DNA of 64,000 nucleotides, taken from assembly GCF_030418305.1 (NCBI RefSeq), contig NZ_JAUHPX010000010.1:49110-113109 (forward strand), in the 5' to 3' direction. Under the pieces are notes generated by a model. That model saw only the letters and a list, made by a program, of their open reading frames with translations. It searched no databases and was not told the origin of the DNA. The position numbers and the translations under genes are program-made. Below are positions 45,882-54,917 of this stretch, in pieces. Origin of the DNA: Demequina lignilytica. GTDB lineage: Bacteria; Actinomycetota; Actinomycetes; Actinomycetales; Demequinaceae. Each line of letters opens with the position of its first letter. The stretch's first letter is position 1.

Positions 45882-47344
45882 TGACGTCGACCTTCCCCGC
45901 GGGCTTCCTGCTCGGCTCCGCCACCGCCGCGTACCAGATCGAGGGCGCGGTCGCCGAGGGCGGTCGCGGCGCATCGATCTGGGACACCTTCACCCGCACG
46001 CCCGGCACCATCACGGGCGGTGACACCGGCGACGTGGCCTGCGACCACTACCACCGGTGGGAGAGCGACGTCGAGATGATGGTCGAGCTCGGGCTCGAGG
46101 CGTACCGCTTCTCCATCGCCTGGCCGCGCGTGCAGCCGGCCGGCACCGGCGCGTTCAACCCCGAGGGCATCGCGTTCTACCGCCGCCTGGTCGAGCGCCT
46201 GGTCGAGCGCGGCATCACCCCGATGGTGACCCTGTACCACTGGGACCTCCCGCAGGCGCTCGAGGACTCGGGCGGCTGGCTCAGCCGCGACACGATCGAC
46301 GCGTTCGTCGTCTACGCGACGCGGATGGTCGAGGAGCTCGGCGACCTGGTGACGCACTGGGCGACCTTCAACGAGCCGTGGGTGAGCTCGTTCGTCGGCT
46401 ACGCCACCGGGTCGCACGCGCCGGGACGCGTCGACGACGAGGAGGGCCTCACCGCCGCGCATCACCTGCTGCTCTCGCACGCCCGCGCCTACCGGGCGAT
46501 CAAGGAGACGCGGCCCGATCTGCAGGTGGGGATCGTCAACAACTCCCACACGCCGCGGCCCTGGGACCCGTCGAACCCGGCGGACCGGGCCGCCTCCGCG
46601 CACATCGACGCGCTCGCCAACGGGATGTTCCACCAGCCGTTCCTCGACGGCACCTACCCCGAGGTGCTGCGGCCCAACACCGCGCACCTGACGGACTGGT
46701 CGTTCGTGCACGACGGCGACCTGGAGGAGATGCGGGGCGCGGTCGACTGGTTCGGCCTCAACTACTACGCGTCGCACGTGGTGCGCCACAACCCCGCCAA
46801 GGGCGCCGCGACCTCGGACGTCGCCACCCTCGCGGACGGCCACAAGGCGGGCAGCAGCTCGCCGTGGCCGGGCGACGAGGAGATCGAGTTCATGCGCCCT
46901 CCCGGCGAGCTGACGGCCATGGGCTGGAACATCGACCCCGGCGCGCTCACCGCGCAGCTCCTGCGTCTCCAGCGTGAGGCGGGCCTCCCGATCTACGTCA
47001 CCGAGAACGGCAGCGCCTGGGACGACCAGGTCGACGGCGACGGCGACGGCCGCATCCGCGACCGCGACCGCACGCGCTACCTCCGTGCCCACCTGCAGGC
47101 GGTGCTGGACGCGATCGACGAGGGCGCCGACGTGCGCGGCTACATGGCGTGGAGCCTGATGGACAACTTCGAATGGGCGCAGGGCTATGCCAAGCGCTTC
47201 GGGATCGTCCACGTCGACTACGACACCCAGGTCCGCACCTGGAAGGACACCGCGTACTGGTACCGGGAGGCCATCCGGGCCCGGGGCATCGTCCCTCTCG
47301 AGGCGGGCGAGGCCGCCGCCGAGACGCCGCCGCGGACGTTCTGA
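45881..47344 (+). CDS. Beta-glucosidase, glycoside hydrolase family 1
   Basis: 487 residues. N-terminal GSATAAYQIEGAVAEGGRG, acid/base Glu165 in TFNEPWV, nucleophile Glu375 in VTENGSAW, and C-terminal WSLMDNFEWAQGYAKRFGIVHVD. No signal peptide, so it hydrolyses imported beta-glucosides such as cellobiose. Aglycone-site residues do not identify it as a 6-phospho enzyme. Confidence 0.95.
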   Translation: MTSTFPAGFLLGSATAAYQIEGAVAEGGRGASIWDTFTRTPGTITGGDTGDVACDHYHRWESDVEMMVELGLEAYRFSIAWPRVQPAGTGAFNPEGIAFYRRLVERLVERGITPMVTLYHWDLPQALEDSGGWLSRDTIDAFVVYATRMVEELGDLVTHWATFNEPWVSSFVGYATGSHAPGRVDDEEGLTAAHHLLLSHARAYRAIKETRPDLQVGIVNNSHTPRPWDPSNPADRAASAHIDALANGMFHQPFLDGTYPEVLRPNTAHLTDWSFVHDGDLEEMRGAVDWFGLNYYASHVVRHNPAKGAATSDVATLADGHKAGSSSPWPGDEEIEFMRPPGELTAMGWNIDPGALTAQLLRLQREAGLPIYVTENGSAWDDQVDGDGDGRIRDRDRTRYLRAHLQAVLDAIDEGADVRGYMAWSLMDNFEWAQGYAKRFGIVHVDYDTQVRTWKDTAYWYREAIRARGIVPLEAGEAAAETPPRTF

Positions 47345-47361
47345 CCCCGACCGAGCCCGCC

Positions 47362-47375
47362 TAGACTGGGGCGCA
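47362..47375 (+). promoter_or_regulatory. Leaderless-type promoter
   Basis: TAGACT (47362-47367) plus 7 nt leads to the ATG of the small zinc-ribbon-like gene; there is no SD. Confidence 0.55.
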
Positions 47376-47683
47376 TGCCGTCCGGACGTCGCTCGAACAA
47401 GCGCCCGTACGGACAGCCGCACCAGGAGCTCGACGTCGACCGGGTGTGGGGCAACCGCGCACGGATCGAGCGCGGGCCCGGCGGTGAGGACTACTACGTC
47501 GCGGTGCCGCGCCCGACCGACCGGAGCTTCGTGTGCCCGGGCTGCCAGGGCGAGATCGACGGCGAGACCCCGCACGTGGTCGCGTGGGCGGTCGAGGGCA
47601 TCATGGGCGCGGAGGCGGCGGCGGAGGCCCGCCGCCACTGGCACACGGGATGCTGGAGCTCGTTCGGGAGGGCGCGTGGCTGA
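47375..47683 (+). CDS. Small zinc-ribbon-like protein
   Basis: 102 residues. Basic N-terminus (MPSGRRSNKRPYGQPHQELD), then FVCPGCQGEIDGETPHVVAWAVEG and HWHTGCW. CxxC, His and a later H-x-x-C could form one zinc site. The pattern matches a small actinobacterial family that is often labelled ATP/GTP-binding protein without evidence; I see no P-loop. Start set by the leaderless promoter. Overlaps the next gene by 8 bp. Confidence 0.75.
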   Translation: MPSGRRSNKRPYGQPHQELDVDRVWGNRARIERGPGGEDYYVAVPRPTDRSFVCPGCQGEIDGETPHVVAWAVEGIMGAEAAAEARRHWHTGCWSSFGRARG

Positions 47684-48458
47684 GGACGGGACGATGCGGG
47701 AGGCGACGATGCAGGAAACGGCGGGAGACGAGCCGGTCGAGCTGCGCTCGATGAGCGTGCTGCGGGCCGACCGGGAGGACATCGAGCTGGTCACCGAGGA
47801 CGGGCTGCGCCTGGTCGGCGAGCTCGCCCTGCCGGCAGACGGGCCGGTGACGGCGACGCTCATCACGCTGCATCCGCTGCCCACCCACGGCGGCTTCATG
47901 GACTCCCACGTGTACCGCAAGGCCGCGTGGCGGCTGCCTGCGCTGGCGGGCGTGGCGGTGCTCCGCTTCAACACTCGCGGCACGTCGTCGCCGCGCGGCA
48001 CGTCCGAGGGCGAGTTCGGCGAGGGCGTCACGGAGGCGGCGGACGTGCGCGCCGCCGTCGACTTCGCCGTCGCGCGGGGTCTGCCGCACCGGTGGCTGGT
48101 CGGCTGGAGCTTCGGAACGGAGCTGACCCTCATGCACGGCGCCGACCTCGACGTCGAGGGGGCGATCCTGCTGTCGCCGCCGCTGCACCGCGCCACGGAT
48201 GCGGATCTCGAGCGCTGGGCGGAGTCCGGCAAGCCCGTGACCGCGCTCGTGCCCGAGCACGACGACTTCCTCCAGCCCGCCGAGGCGAGGGAGCGGTTCG
48301 CGCGGCTCACGCAGCTCGAGCTGATCGACGTGCCCGAGGCGAAGCACCTGTGGGTGGGGGAGAGGTTCGTGCGCGAGGTGCTCGACGTGATCGTCGGACG
48401 CGTCGCGCCCGACCGCGCGCCGCTGCCCGTCGCGGTGCCCGCGTCCATGGTGGAATGA
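47676..48458 (+). CDS. Alpha/beta hydrolase
   Basis: 260 residues from GTG (SD GGGAGGG just upstream, within the previous gene); ATG at 47694 is an alternative. Oxyanion region LITLHPLPTHGGFMDSHVY, nucleophile Ser in VGWSFGTELTL, acid in VPEHDDFLQP, His in PEAKHLWVGE. Short dienelactone-hydrolase/YsgA-like layout. Substrate unknown. Confidence 0.82.
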   Translation: MAEDGTMREATMQETAGDEPVELRSMSVLRADREDIELVTEDGLRLVGELALPADGPVTATLITLHPLPTHGGFMDSHVYRKAAWRLPALAGVAVLRFNTRGTSSPRGTSEGEFGEGVTEAADVRAAVDFAVARGLPHRWLVGWSFGTELTLMHGADLDVEGAILLSPPLHRATDADLERWAESGKPVTALVPEHDDFLQPAEARERFARLTQLELIDVPEAKHLWVGERFVREVLDVIVGRVAPDRAPLPVAVPASMVE

Positions 48459-48486
48459 GACCAGGCCGCACCCGAAGGAGACGCCT

Positions 48487-49245
48487 GTGAGCATCGTTCC
48501 CGATGGCACGCCCCTGGTCCTGCTCAACGCGTTCCCCGTGGACCGCTCGCAGTGGGACCCCCTGGTGGACGCGCTCGCGGGCCGGGTCCCCGGCGACATC
48601 ATCACCTTCGACGTGCCCGGGATCGGCGACATGCCGCTGCCCGACGAGGAGCCCTCGGTCGAGCTCATCGCGGACGCCGCGGTGCTCGCGATGCGCGAGG
48701 TGACCGGGCATCCGGCCGCGGTGTGGGTCGGCTGCTCGATGGGCGGCTACATCGCGATGGCCGTCGCGGAGCGCCACCCCGAGGCGGTCGCGGGCCTCGG
48801 GCTGCTGGGCACGCGGTCGACGGCCGACACCGACGAGGCCCGCGCCGGTCGCCTGGCGATCGCCGAGAAGGTCGACGGCGCGCCTGGCCATCCGGACCCG
48901 CGCGGCGCCGCCGAGGGGCTCGTCGGGACGCAGGGCGACGGGCGTGAGGCGCTGGTGGCCACGGTCGCGGCGAACATCGCTCTGCACGAGGGCGACGGGA
49001 TCGCCTGGGGGCAGCGGGCCATGGCCGCGCGCCCCGACCGCACCGAGGTGCTGCGCGCGCTCGACGTGCCCGCGTTCGTCGCGGTCGGGGAGAACGACGG
49101 GATCGCCGGTCCCGCGGAGGCGGCCGTGATGGCCGACGCGCTCGGCGTCGACCCGGTCGTGCTCGGCGGTGTGGGCCACCTGTGCGCGCTCGAGGCGCCC
49201 GGTCCCGTCGCCGACCTGGTCACGGGGCTCCTCGACTCCGTCTGA
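48487..49245 (+). CDS. Alpha/beta hydrolase
   Basis: 252 residues. Nucleophile Ser in VGCSMGGYIAMAVAERHPEAV, Asp in FVAVGENDGIAGP, His in LGGVGHLCALEAPG. Resembles RsbQ/3-oxoadipate-enol-lactonase-like esterases; substrate unknown. GTG start with AAGGAGA six bases upstream. No relationship with the preceding hydrolase beyond the fold. Confidence 0.85.
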   Translation: MSIVPDGTPLVLLNAFPVDRSQWDPLVDALAGRVPGDIITFDVPGIGDMPLPDEEPSVELIADAAVLAMREVTGHPAAVWVGCSMGGYIAMAVAERHPEAVAGLGLLGTRSTADTDEARAGRLAIAEKVDGAPGHPDPRGAAEGLVGTQGDGREALVATVAANIALHEGDGIAWGQRAMAARPDRTEVLRALDVPAFVAVGENDGIAGPAEAAVMADALGVDPVVLGGVGHLCALEAPGPVADLVTGLLDSV

Positions 49246-49417
49246 GCGGCCGAACGCCCCCGATGTGAAGAATGTGTAAATTCTCCCGCCCTGGCGTGGT
49301 GCGCCGGGTGCCATGGTGCGACCATGGAATCCGCGGGGGTCACCTCACCCTGAGGGGGGTGTGAGGCGGCCCCCGCTTCACACGTCCGGGCGTGCGGCCC
49401 GCGTCAGGGGATCCGGC
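49246..49417. other. Convergent intergenic region with three inverted repeats
   Basis: Contains AGAAT/ATTCT arms (49269-49284), a perfect CCATGGT-GCG-ACCATGG palindrome (49311-49327), and GTGTGA…TCACAC (49359-49383) enclosing GC-rich pairs that could terminate either gene. The first ~40 bp are AT-richer than the surroundings. No coding frame with an RBS is seen. Confidence 0.5.
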
Positions 49418-49834
49418 TCAGCCCGGCCAGGCCGCGCCGGCCTCGAGCCGCGCGGCGAGGGCCTCGGCCAGCGGCATCGACTCGCCGTCCCTGGCCCCCC
49501 GTCCGAGCTCGAGGGGCGCGTCGGACGCGCTCAGCGTCACGCCCCGGAACCGCTCCGCCAGTCCGCCGTGGGCCGCGAGCACGTAGAACAGGCCATCGGT
49601 GCCCACCGCGACCGACCGGTCCCGCTTGAGGTACCAGCCCTCGACCTGGGTACGGAAGCGGGTGGAGCCGCTGTACGCGCGCGCCGTGAGGCGCTCGGCC
49701 GGGATCCCGGCCTCGACCGCCTGCTCCGCGAACCTCGCGACCAGGGCGCCCGCCTCGCGGGCCTCGTGCTGACGCCGACGCTCGAGCGCGTCGGCCATCC
49801 GCAGCCGCGCGTCCCGGTCGTCGGCGTCGCTCAC
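49418..49834 (-). CDS. Conserved-looking 138-residue protein coupled to the coiled-coil scaffold gene
   Basis: Starts VSDADDRDARLRMADALERRRQHE and ends AAWPG. An N-terminal charged helix is followed by a mixed alpha/beta part (STRFRTQVEGWYLKRDRSVAVGTDGLFYVLAAHGG). The GTG overlaps the scaffold stop by 3 bp (GTGA), so translation is coupled and the two products may work together. Family not recognised. Codon pattern fits a real gene. Confidence 0.72.
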   Translation of the reverse strand: MSDADDRDARLRMADALERRRQHEAREAGALVARFAEQAVEAGIPAERLTARAYSGSTRFRTQVEGWYLKRDRSVAVGTDGLFYVLAAHGGLAERFRGVTLSASDAPLELGRGARDGESMPLAEALAARLEAGAAWPG

Positions 49835-52800
49835 CGGTCGCCCGCGTCGGCGCCCACCTCGGCCTCGGCCTGGGCCGCGAGACGGCTGGCCTTGGCGAGG
49901 TTGCCCACCGGGTCGTTCGTGAGGAGGCCGCGCAGGTCGTCGAGGTAGGTGGTGATCGACTCGCGCTGGCGGTTGAGCTCGTCCACCTCGCGCTGCGCCA
50001 TGGTCCGCTCGCGCTCGGCGTCGGTGACGGCCTCGGAGATGATCGCCTCGGCGTGCTCGCGGGCCTCGGACACGATCTCGTCCGCGTTGTTGCGCGCGTT
50101 GGTGAGCAGCGTCTGCGAGTGCGCCTCGGCCTCGCGGCGCACCTGCTCGGCGCGGGCGAGCGTGGCGCTGAGACGCTCCTCGGCCTCGGCGGTGCGGCGC
50201 TTGGCGTCGGCCACCATCGCGGCGGTCTCGGCCTTGGCCTCCTCGTGCCGGCGGGTCAGCTCCTGCTCGGCGCTCTCGCGGGCGTTCGCCACCTCGAGCT
50301 CGAGGTCCTCGCGGGCGCGACGCGCCTCCTCGCGGGCGGCCTCGGCGTCGGCCTGGGCCTCCTCGCGCAGCGCCGTGGTCTCCGCCTGGGCCTCCTCGCG
50401 CAGCGCGGTGGCCTCGGACTGGGCGTCGGCCAGGAGGTCCTTCGCGTCCCGCTCCGTCGAGGCGCGCAGGTCGGAGGTCTCCTTGAGCGTCTTCGCGTGA
50501 GCGGACTCGGCCTCGCGGTTGAGGCGTGCCGCCTCCGCCTCGGAGGCCGACCGGAGCTCCGCGAGCTCGGCCTTGACGGCGGCCCGCAGGTCGGCGGTCT
50601 CGCTCTCCGCGGTCTGACGCAGCTGCAGCGCCTCGGTGGTGCTGGCCGCCTTGAGCGCGGCGGCCTCCTCCTCGGCGGCACGGCGCAGGTCCGCCGCGGC
50701 GCGGCGGGTGTCCTTCTGGTGGGCCTCCGCCTGCGCACGGAGGTCGTCGGCCTCGGTCTGCGCGGCCGCGCGGAACGCGGCGATCTCGGCGTCCACGCTC
50801 TCGTGCAGCGCCTCGACCTCCTCGTCCGCGGCCTCGCGGGTCTGGGTCGCGTAGGTGTCGGCGTCGCGGCGCTGCTGGGCGGCGTAGGCGTCGGCCTCGC
50901 GGCGCTGCTGGGCGGCGTAGGCGTCGGCCTCGCGGTGCTGGTCCGCGGCGTAGCCCTCGGCGGCCTGGCGCTCCTTCACGGCGTAGGCGTCCGCCTCCCG
51001 GCGCTCGTCGGCCGCGTAGGCGTCCGCCTCGCGCTGCTGCGTGGCCGCGTAGGCATCCGCATCGCGACGGGTGTCGGCGGCGTAGGCCTCCGCCTCGCCG
51101 CGGGTCGCGGCGATCCACGCCTCGGTGTCCTTGCGCAGCTGGCCGGTCTCGGCGTCGGCGGTGCCGCGCGTCTCGGCGGCGTAGGCGTCCGCCGCGGCGC
51201 GGGTCTCACCTGCGTAGGCGTCCGCCGCGGCGCGGGTCTCACCGTCGAAGGCCTGGGCGGCCCCGCGCAGCTGCGCGGCCCACGCCTCGGTCTCCTCGCG
51301 CAGGGCGGCGGCGTCCTGGTCGGCGGTGCCGCGCGTCTCGGCGGCGTAGGCGTCGGCGGCGTCCTGCGTCTCGGTCGCGTAGGCGGCGGCGGCGCGACGC
51401 TCCTCGGCGGTGGTCTCCTCGGTCTCGGCGCGCAGCTGCGTCGCCCACGCCTCGGTGGAGCGGCGCAGCGCGACGGCCCAGCCGTCGGTGTCCTGGCGCT
51501 GCTGCGCGACCACGGCCTCGGTCTCCTGGCGGAGCTGCGCGGCGTAGGACTCGGCGCTCTCCCGGAGCTCGACGGCCTCGGTCTGCGCGGCGGTGCGGGC
51601 CGCGGCGATCTCGCGCTCGGCCGTCCCGCGCTGGTCGGCGATGTCGCGGTCGGCCTGGTGCCGGAGCTCCGCCACCTCCTGCTCGGTGGTGTGGCGCAGC
51701 TCGGCGGCGTAGGCGTCCGCCTCGCGGCGCTGGTGCGCCGTCTCGCGCTCGGCGAGGGCGCGCAGCTGGGCGGCCTCCTCCTCGGCGCGCTTGCGCAGCT
51801 CGGCGCCGTCGGCCTCGGCGCGCTCACGCGCCTCCCGTGCGTCGTCGTCGGCCTGCGCCAGCGCGGCGGCGGCGTCGTTGCGCAGGGTCGCGGCGTCCGC
51901 CTCGGCGGAGATGCGCATGTCGGAGGCCTCAGCCTCGGCGATCGCGCGGGCGTTGGCTGCCTCGCGCTGCGCCTCGTCGAGCAGGCGGGTGGCGTCGGCG
52001 TCGGCCTCCTGCTTCAGCGCGGCGGCGGCGTCGCGAGCCTCGGCTCTGACGCGGGCGGCGTCGGCCTTCAGGCGCTCCGTCTCGAGCCGCGTGGCCTCGG
52101 TGAGCTCGTCGGCCTCGGCATGCGCGGCCGCGAGGAAGCTGGCGGCCTCGTCGCGGAGACGCGAGGACTCCTGGTGCGCCGCGGCGAGCTTCTGCTCGGA
52201 GTCGGTGCGGGCCGAGTCGACCAGGTCGGCCGCGTCGCGCTGCGCGGTGACGCGCAGCTCCGTGGTCTCCCGCTCGACGGAGGCGCGCAGCGCGTGGGCC
52301 TCGCGCTCGCCGGTGGCGCGGACCTCCGCTGCCTCGGCCTCGGCGCCCGACCGCAGGCGGTGGGCCTCGCGCTCCGCCTTCTCGATCGACTCGGCGGCCT
52401 GGCGCTCCGCGGCCTCCTTGACCGCGCCGGCGGCGTGCTCGGCCTGGGTCTTGATCTCGTCGGCCTCACGGCGGCTCTGGGCGAGGATCTCCGCGACCTC
52501 GTTGTCCGCACGGGCGCGCAGCTGCTGGGCCGCCACGTTGGCGCGCGCGACGGTGTCCTGCGCGTGGGTGGTCGCCCGGGCGACCACATCCGACGACTGC
52601 TCCTCCGCGGAGCGCAGGAGCTGCTCGACGCGGGCACCGAGGCCCTTGTAGGTGGGCTGCTCCGCCTCCCGCAGGGCGCGCTGGCTGTCCTCCAGCGAGG
52701 AACGCGCCTGCTGGGTCTCCCGCCGCGCGGTCTCGGCGGCGGTGGTCGCCTCCTTGACCGACTCCTCCAGCCGCGAGATGTGGGCGGCGACGGCCTCACG

Positions 52801-52848
52801 GTCGTACCCCCGCATCGTCACAGGGAACGGCAGGTTCTCTTCAGCCAT
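49831..52848 (-). CDS. Very long DivIVA/Scy-like coiled-coil scaffold protein
   Basis: 1005 residues from ATG (MAEENLPFPVTMRGYDREAVAAHISRLEESV; SD GAGGAG). The N-terminus matches the DivIVA membrane/curvature-binding pattern. Nearly everything after is coiled coil rich in Ala, Glu, Arg and Gln. From about residue 450 to 690 it follows strict 11-residue (hendecad) repeats, e.g. READAYAAQQR repeated, with 33-bp DNA repeats beneath. The last ~150 residues are heptad-like and end DAERERTMAQREVDELNRQRESITTYLDDLRGLL. Streptomyces Scy and FilP, which organise polar growth, have this architecture; orthology is inferred. Probably forms filaments at the poles or septum. Confidence 0.85.
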   Translation of the reverse strand: MAEENLPFPVTMRGYDREAVAAHISRLEESVKEATTAAETARRETQQARSSLEDSQRALREAEQPTYKGLGARVEQLLRSAEEQSSDVVARATTHAQDTVARANVAAQQLRARADNEVAEILAQSRREADEIKTQAEHAAGAVKEAAERQAAESIEKAEREAHRLRSGAEAEAAEVRATGEREAHALRASVERETTELRVTAQRDAADLVDSARTDSEQKLAAAHQESSRLRDEAASFLAAAHAEADELTEATRLETERLKADAARVRAEARDAAAALKQEADADATRLLDEAQREAANARAIAEAEASDMRISAEADAATLRNDAAAALAQADDDAREARERAEADGAELRKRAEEEAAQLRALAERETAHQRREADAYAAELRHTTEQEVAELRHQADRDIADQRGTAEREIAAARTAAQTEAVELRESAESYAAQLRQETEAVVAQQRQDTDGWAVALRRSTEAWATQLRAETEETTAEERRAAAAYATETQDAADAYAAETRGTADQDAAALREETEAWAAQLRGAAQAFDGETRAAADAYAGETRAAADAYAAETRGTADAETGQLRKDTEAWIAATRGEAEAYAADTRRDADAYAATQQREADAYAADERREADAYAVKERQAAEGYAADQHREADAYAAQQRREADAYAAQQRRDADTYATQTREAADEEVEALHESVDAEIAAFRAAAQTEADDLRAQAEAHQKDTRRAAADLRRAAEEEAAALKAASTTEALQLRQTAESETADLRAAVKAELAELRSASEAEAARLNREAESAHAKTLKETSDLRASTERDAKDLLADAQSEATALREEAQAETTALREEAQADAEAAREEARRAREDLELEVANARESAEQELTRRHEEAKAETAAMVADAKRRTAEAEERLSATLARAEQVRREAEAHSQTLLTNARNNADEIVSEAREHAEAIISEAVTDAERERTMAQREVDELNRQRESITTYLDDLRGLLTNDPVGNLAKASRLAAQAEAEVGADAGDR
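50850..50945 (-). repeat. 33-bp tandem DNA repeats encoding hendecads
   Basis: The 33-bp unit containing GCGTAGGCGTCGGCCTCGCG (plus strand) recurs in register at about 50850, 50882 and 50915, nearly identical between the last two. Each unit encodes one DAYAAQQRREA hendecad. Confidence 0.7.
51179..51243 (-). repeat. Exact 32-bp duplication (33-bp period) in the scaffold gene
   Basis: The string starting GCGTAGGCGTCCGCCGCG and ending CTCACC occurs twice, at about 51179 and 51212. It encodes DAYAGETRAAA-type hendecads. Confidence 0.7.
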
Positions 52849-52996
52849 GGCTCTCCTCGATTGCGTCGGCGGTGACGCCGACACGGTCACGCACTCGCCC
52901 TCAGGGTAGTGCGACCCCCGACGATGGAACAAAGCGACGAGAGGCGTCGTTGGTGCCATGTCTCGTAGAGTGAAGGTCGACGAACGGAGAGAACAG

Positions 52997-53935
52997 GTGA
53001 CATTGCGGACCACGGCGCTGATCGCCGGCGCGCTCGGGCTGCTGCTGTTCATCGGCGGTCTGATCGCGGATGCGGTGCGCCCGTCCGATGTCGGGGAGCC
53101 CCGCGCCACGCTGGATACCTCGGTCGTCGTGCTCGAGCCGGACATCCTCGCGCTGTCGCCCGAGGCTCAGCTCACCGTCGAGGGCAGCGGCGAGATCGCC
53201 GCGTACGTGGGCCGCACGTCCGACGCCGAGGCCTGGATCGCGACGCGCGATGTGACGTTCGTCACCGGCGTGCCGGTGTGGGAGGAACTCGCCGTCGAGG
53301 CCCGCGACGCACAGCCCGTGGAGAGCTCCGCGAGCCCGTCTCCTAGCGCCTCGGCCTCGGCCTCGGCCTCGGCGGAGCCGACCGCCGGCGCGTCGCCCTC
53401 CGCCAGCCCGTCCGCCTCGCCCGCGCCCTCCGAGGCGCCGGTCGCGGACATCTGGCGGCAGCACTGGACCGCGACCGGCACGCTGGAGATGCCCGTCGCG
53501 CAGGTGCCGGTCGGCAACACCCTGGTCATCGAGTCCGTCGACGGCACCCCGCTCGAGGCGGTGCAGCTGACCATCCCCCGCGCGATCGACGACGCCTGGG
53601 TCGCCCCCCTCAAGTGGTGGGGAGCGATCCTCGCGGTCATCGGCATCATCGCGCTCGGCTCGCTGATCTTCGACATCCGCGCCGCCCGCGGTCGAGGGGA
53701 GTCGTGGGCCGCAGCCCGGCGCCAGGCCAGCCCGGCGCGTCCGGGAGGCCGGCGGCACCGCCGCGAGGAGCTCGCGGCAACCGGCGGGATCCCGGTGGTC
53801 GCCGAGGGCGACGTCGCCGAACCCGCTGTCCATGCCGACGGCGAGGACGATGCGGACCGAGGCTCCGAGGCACCGGAGCCGGAGGCGGCGGCACCGGATG
53901 GCGACGACGACGAGGACGGGGAGGTGACACGATGA
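52997..53935 (+). CDS. Two-helix envelope protein with Ser/Ala/Pro-rich linker
   Basis: 312 residues from GTG (VTLRTTALIAGALGLLLFIGG). GGAGAG lies upstream and TAGAGT (52966-52971) sits before that, favouring this start over an ATG 39 bp earlier. Order: membrane helix, extracytoplasmic domain (~30-105), low-complexity linker SPSPSASASASASAEP, second extracytoplasmic part (DIWRQHWTATGTLEMP), second helix (WWGAILAVIGIIALGSLIF), acidic cytoplasmic tail. Resembles DUF3068-type porin-like proteins only loosely. Function unknown. Four GCCTCG hexamers (53348-53371) underlie the linker. Confidence 0.7.
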   Translation: MTLRTTALIAGALGLLLFIGGLIADAVRPSDVGEPRATLDTSVVVLEPDILALSPEAQLTVEGSGEIAAYVGRTSDAEAWIATRDVTFVTGVPVWEELAVEARDAQPVESSASPSPSASASASASAEPTAGASPSASPSASPAPSEAPVADIWRQHWTATGTLEMPVAQVPVGNTLVIESVDGTPLEAVQLTIPRAIDDAWVAPLKWWGAILAVIGIIALGSLIFDIRAARGRGESWAAARRQASPARPGGRRHRREELAATGGIPVVAEGDVAEPAVHADGEDDADRGSEAPEPEAAAPDGDDDEDGEVTR

Positions 53936-54909
53936 GGCGCAGGAGCGTGATCCTGGCGGCGCTCGCGGTCGCACCCGCGCTCGCGCTCGCGGCGTGCACC
54001 CCCTCGGTGCCGCAGCCCGTGGCCGCGGTGCCCGCGCAGGAGACGTCCGCCGTGACCCAGGTGCAGATCGACAGGATCGTGCCTGAGACCTTCGCCGAGC
54101 TCGCCGCCGCGGACGAGGCGGCGGATGCCTCGCTGCTGGGTGAGCGGATCACCGGCGACGCGGTCACGGTCCGGACCATGGAGTACGCGATCGCGGAGGT
54201 CGACGGCGCAGGCGATCCCGATGTGATCCCCGAGGACATGCAGGCGGTGTACGTGACCGACGCCGAGACGTGGCCCCGTGTGATGGTGGGTGTCACCGAG
54301 GCGCCCGACGAGTCGACCACGCCCGTGGTGGTGCTCTGGGTCCAGGAGGACGTCGAGAGCGACTACCGGATGGTCGGCTGGGCCCACATGATCCCGGGCG
54401 CCACCCTGCCCGCCATGCCCGGCGTGAGCGTCGGCGCCCCCATGGTCGACCTTCAGGACGCGGAGCTGCAGCCGCAGGAGGTGCTCCATGGCTACCTGGA
54501 CTACCTGCGCAAGGGCAACGGGTCCGACTACAAGGACGCCTTCGAGGACGACAGCTACCGCGACCAGATCTTCGCGAACCGCAAGCAGCTGCGTGAGACC
54601 GCCGAGAAGGCGAGCGGCACCTACAAGGAGACCTACGAGCCGAACCTCGAGTCGACGTATGCGATCGGCACCTCGGACGGCGGCGCCCTGCTGTTCGCAC
54701 CGGTGACCGTCGAGGGGCTCTTCACCGTGGAGGACGGCGCCACCGTGACGCTGTCCTCGCTGGACAAGTCGCTCATCTCCGGCAGCGTCGAGGACACCGT
54801 CCGTCATACGTACACCGACCTGCTGGTGATCAGCATCCCCGCGGACGCCGATGCGCTGCCCGTCGCGGTCGCGGCCGACCACCAGCTCACCGCCGTCAGC
54901 GCCAAGTAG
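53932..54909 (+). CDS. Predicted lipoprotein of unknown function
   Basis: 325 residues. Lipobox LALAAC (Cys22). The mature part contains QVQIDRIVPETFAELAAADEAAD, an internal beta domain (PVVVLWVQEDVESDYRMVGWAHMIPG) and a C-terminal domain (DSYRDQIFANRKQLRETAEKASGTYKETYEPN). Coupled to the preceding envelope protein (ATGA overlap, SD GGAGG), so they may form one surface complex. No recognised family. Confidence 0.75.
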   Translation: MRRRSVILAALAVAPALALAACTPSVPQPVAAVPAQETSAVTQVQIDRIVPETFAELAAADEAADASLLGERITGDAVTVRTMEYAIAEVDGAGDPDVIPEDMQAVYVTDAETWPRVMVGVTEAPDESTTPVVVLWVQEDVESDYRMVGWAHMIPGATLPAMPGVSVGAPMVDLQDAELQPQEVLHGYLDYLRKGNGSDYKDAFEDDSYRDQIFANRKQLRETAEKASGTYKETYEPNLESTYAIGTSDGGALLFAPVTVEGLFTVEDGATVTLSSLDKSLISGSVEDTVRHTYTDLLVISIPADADALPVAVAADHQLTAVSAK

Positions 54910-54917
54910 AGGAGACC

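Noticed and set aside
50850..51243. CRISPR-like array from the 33-bp repeats
   Set aside because: The repeats are contiguous, in-frame, degenerate and coding; there are no unique spacers.
50053..52875. A 940-codon plus-strand frame opposite the coiled-coil gene
   Set aside because: Gly/Leu/Arg-rich shadow of the repetitive coding sequence. The minus strand has a good RBS, DivIVA-like start and coherent hendecads.
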